From Tigriopus japonicus (taxonomy: Eukaryota; Arthropoda; Copepoda; Harpacticoida; Harpacticidae), in the NCBI GenBank assembly GCA_010645155.1, contig CM021315.1:12265607-12329606 (forward strand): 64,000 nt of DNA. Direction: 5' to 3'. Each line of letters begins with the position of its first letter. The stretch's first letter is position 1. The notes below the pieces were generated by a model. It searched no databases and was not told where the DNA came from. It saw only the letters and a program-made list of their open reading frames with translations. This document shows, piece by piece, positions 63,292-64,000 of the stretch. The position numbers and the translations under genes were made by a program.

Positions 63292-64000
63292 TGTTCCCGA
63301 GGATGATTTGGTTTATGAAGCGTTTCCTACGTGAAAAGATGACTTCTCTCTACGTTTGATTTGGGGGACCTCGGTTGGACCTGATCTTTTTTGCCCCCCT
63401 TGAACGAGATGTGACACTTGTTCTCAGAATTGTGAGCTCTCGGTTGGTGCTCCTCGGTTAATGGGACCTTTTAAAGTGACACATGTTCAAACAGAGAAAA
63501 TATCACCGACTGCTCACATTCTACTTACTGCCTAACCTGGATGAAGCATGCAATATTATTCGAGAGGATTTTTTCGTTCCCTGAATAAGGCGCGTGTTGC
63601 TTTCACTACCCTCTACAATACTAAGAGACAGACACCACCGGTGTGATACTAAATTTGTGGATGGCAAATCATCCCCTCCCACATGCACCTATTTGCCTTA
63701 TAGGTACTTGTAGGGGGATGGATCGAGTACCTGTGGCTTCCTCAAACCCCCACCAAAAATTCTAGCTCCGCTCGCTCGTTGATCGATGATCCATCCCTGC
63801 GTGCTCTTCCTCACACCAATAGTAGGGCTCTTGTTAGAACGTAGGGACTTTGAAGGCACATGTTCTTCCCATGGGATAAACGCTCAATCAACAGGTTCTC
63901 GTTGATTGTCGAAAAGGGGTCAGTTAGCTAGGGGTGTTTGCCCCCACTATTGACTCTAAAAGACAAGGGATGGACTGACTGTCTCTTCGTCTTGATTGCA
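63292..64000. other. 5' flank of the bHLH gene
   Basis: Presumed promoter and 5' UTR of the minus-strand bHLH gene. No coding exon or clear core promoter motif was recognised. Confidence 0.5.

Overview
This is a eukaryotic nuclear window. Genes are split by GT-AG introns, there are AATAAA poly(A) signals and microsatellites, the gene set is animal (kindlin, GGPP synthase, COQ9, IBA57, a serpin, a bHLH factor), and there is no operon-style ribosome binding site logic. The moderate GC content, long first introns and possible spliced-leader acceptors suggest an invertebrate, perhaps a crustacean such as a copepod. That placement is inference only.

Layout. 1-3863: no gene recognised, one imperfect direct repeat. 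3864-19067 (+): kindlin/UNC-112 family gene A, 10 coding exons, 796 aa, first intron about 10.5 kb carrying a 1.16-kb hAT-like MITE (7201-8356). 20213-44080 (-): kindlin gene B, 8 coding exons, 712 aa, first intron about 20 kb. A and B lie tail to tail with facing poly(A) signals near 19.2 kb. 44.1-51.6 kb: mostly non-coding, with a second hAT-like MITE (48827-50066) and an assembly gap (51595-51818) abutted by a perfect 15-bp inverted repeat. 51870-56466 (+): IBA57, COQ9 and geranylgeranyl diphosphate synthase in series, each with a splice-acceptor-like site 3-10 nt before its ATG. Between IBA57 and COQ9, on the minus strand, lies a short exon (52987-53143) that looks like the first exon of a divergent kindlin F0 domain. 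58064-59371 (+): intronless secreted serpin. 59565-63291 (-): five-exon bHLH transcription factor of 490 aa, convergent with the serpin.

How the genes relate. The two kindlins would be integrin activators at adhesion sites. IBA57 (mitochondrial 4Fe-4S assembly), COQ9 (coenzyme Q synthesis) and GGPP synthase (C20 prenyl diphosphate) form a mitochondrial/isoprenoid cluster that may be co-transcribed and resolved by trans-splicing. The serpin and the bHLH factor look independent.

All exon structures were built by hand from reading frame, splice consensus and remembered family patterns. The kindlin, GGPP synthase and bHLH models close in frame across every junction. No database search was possible.
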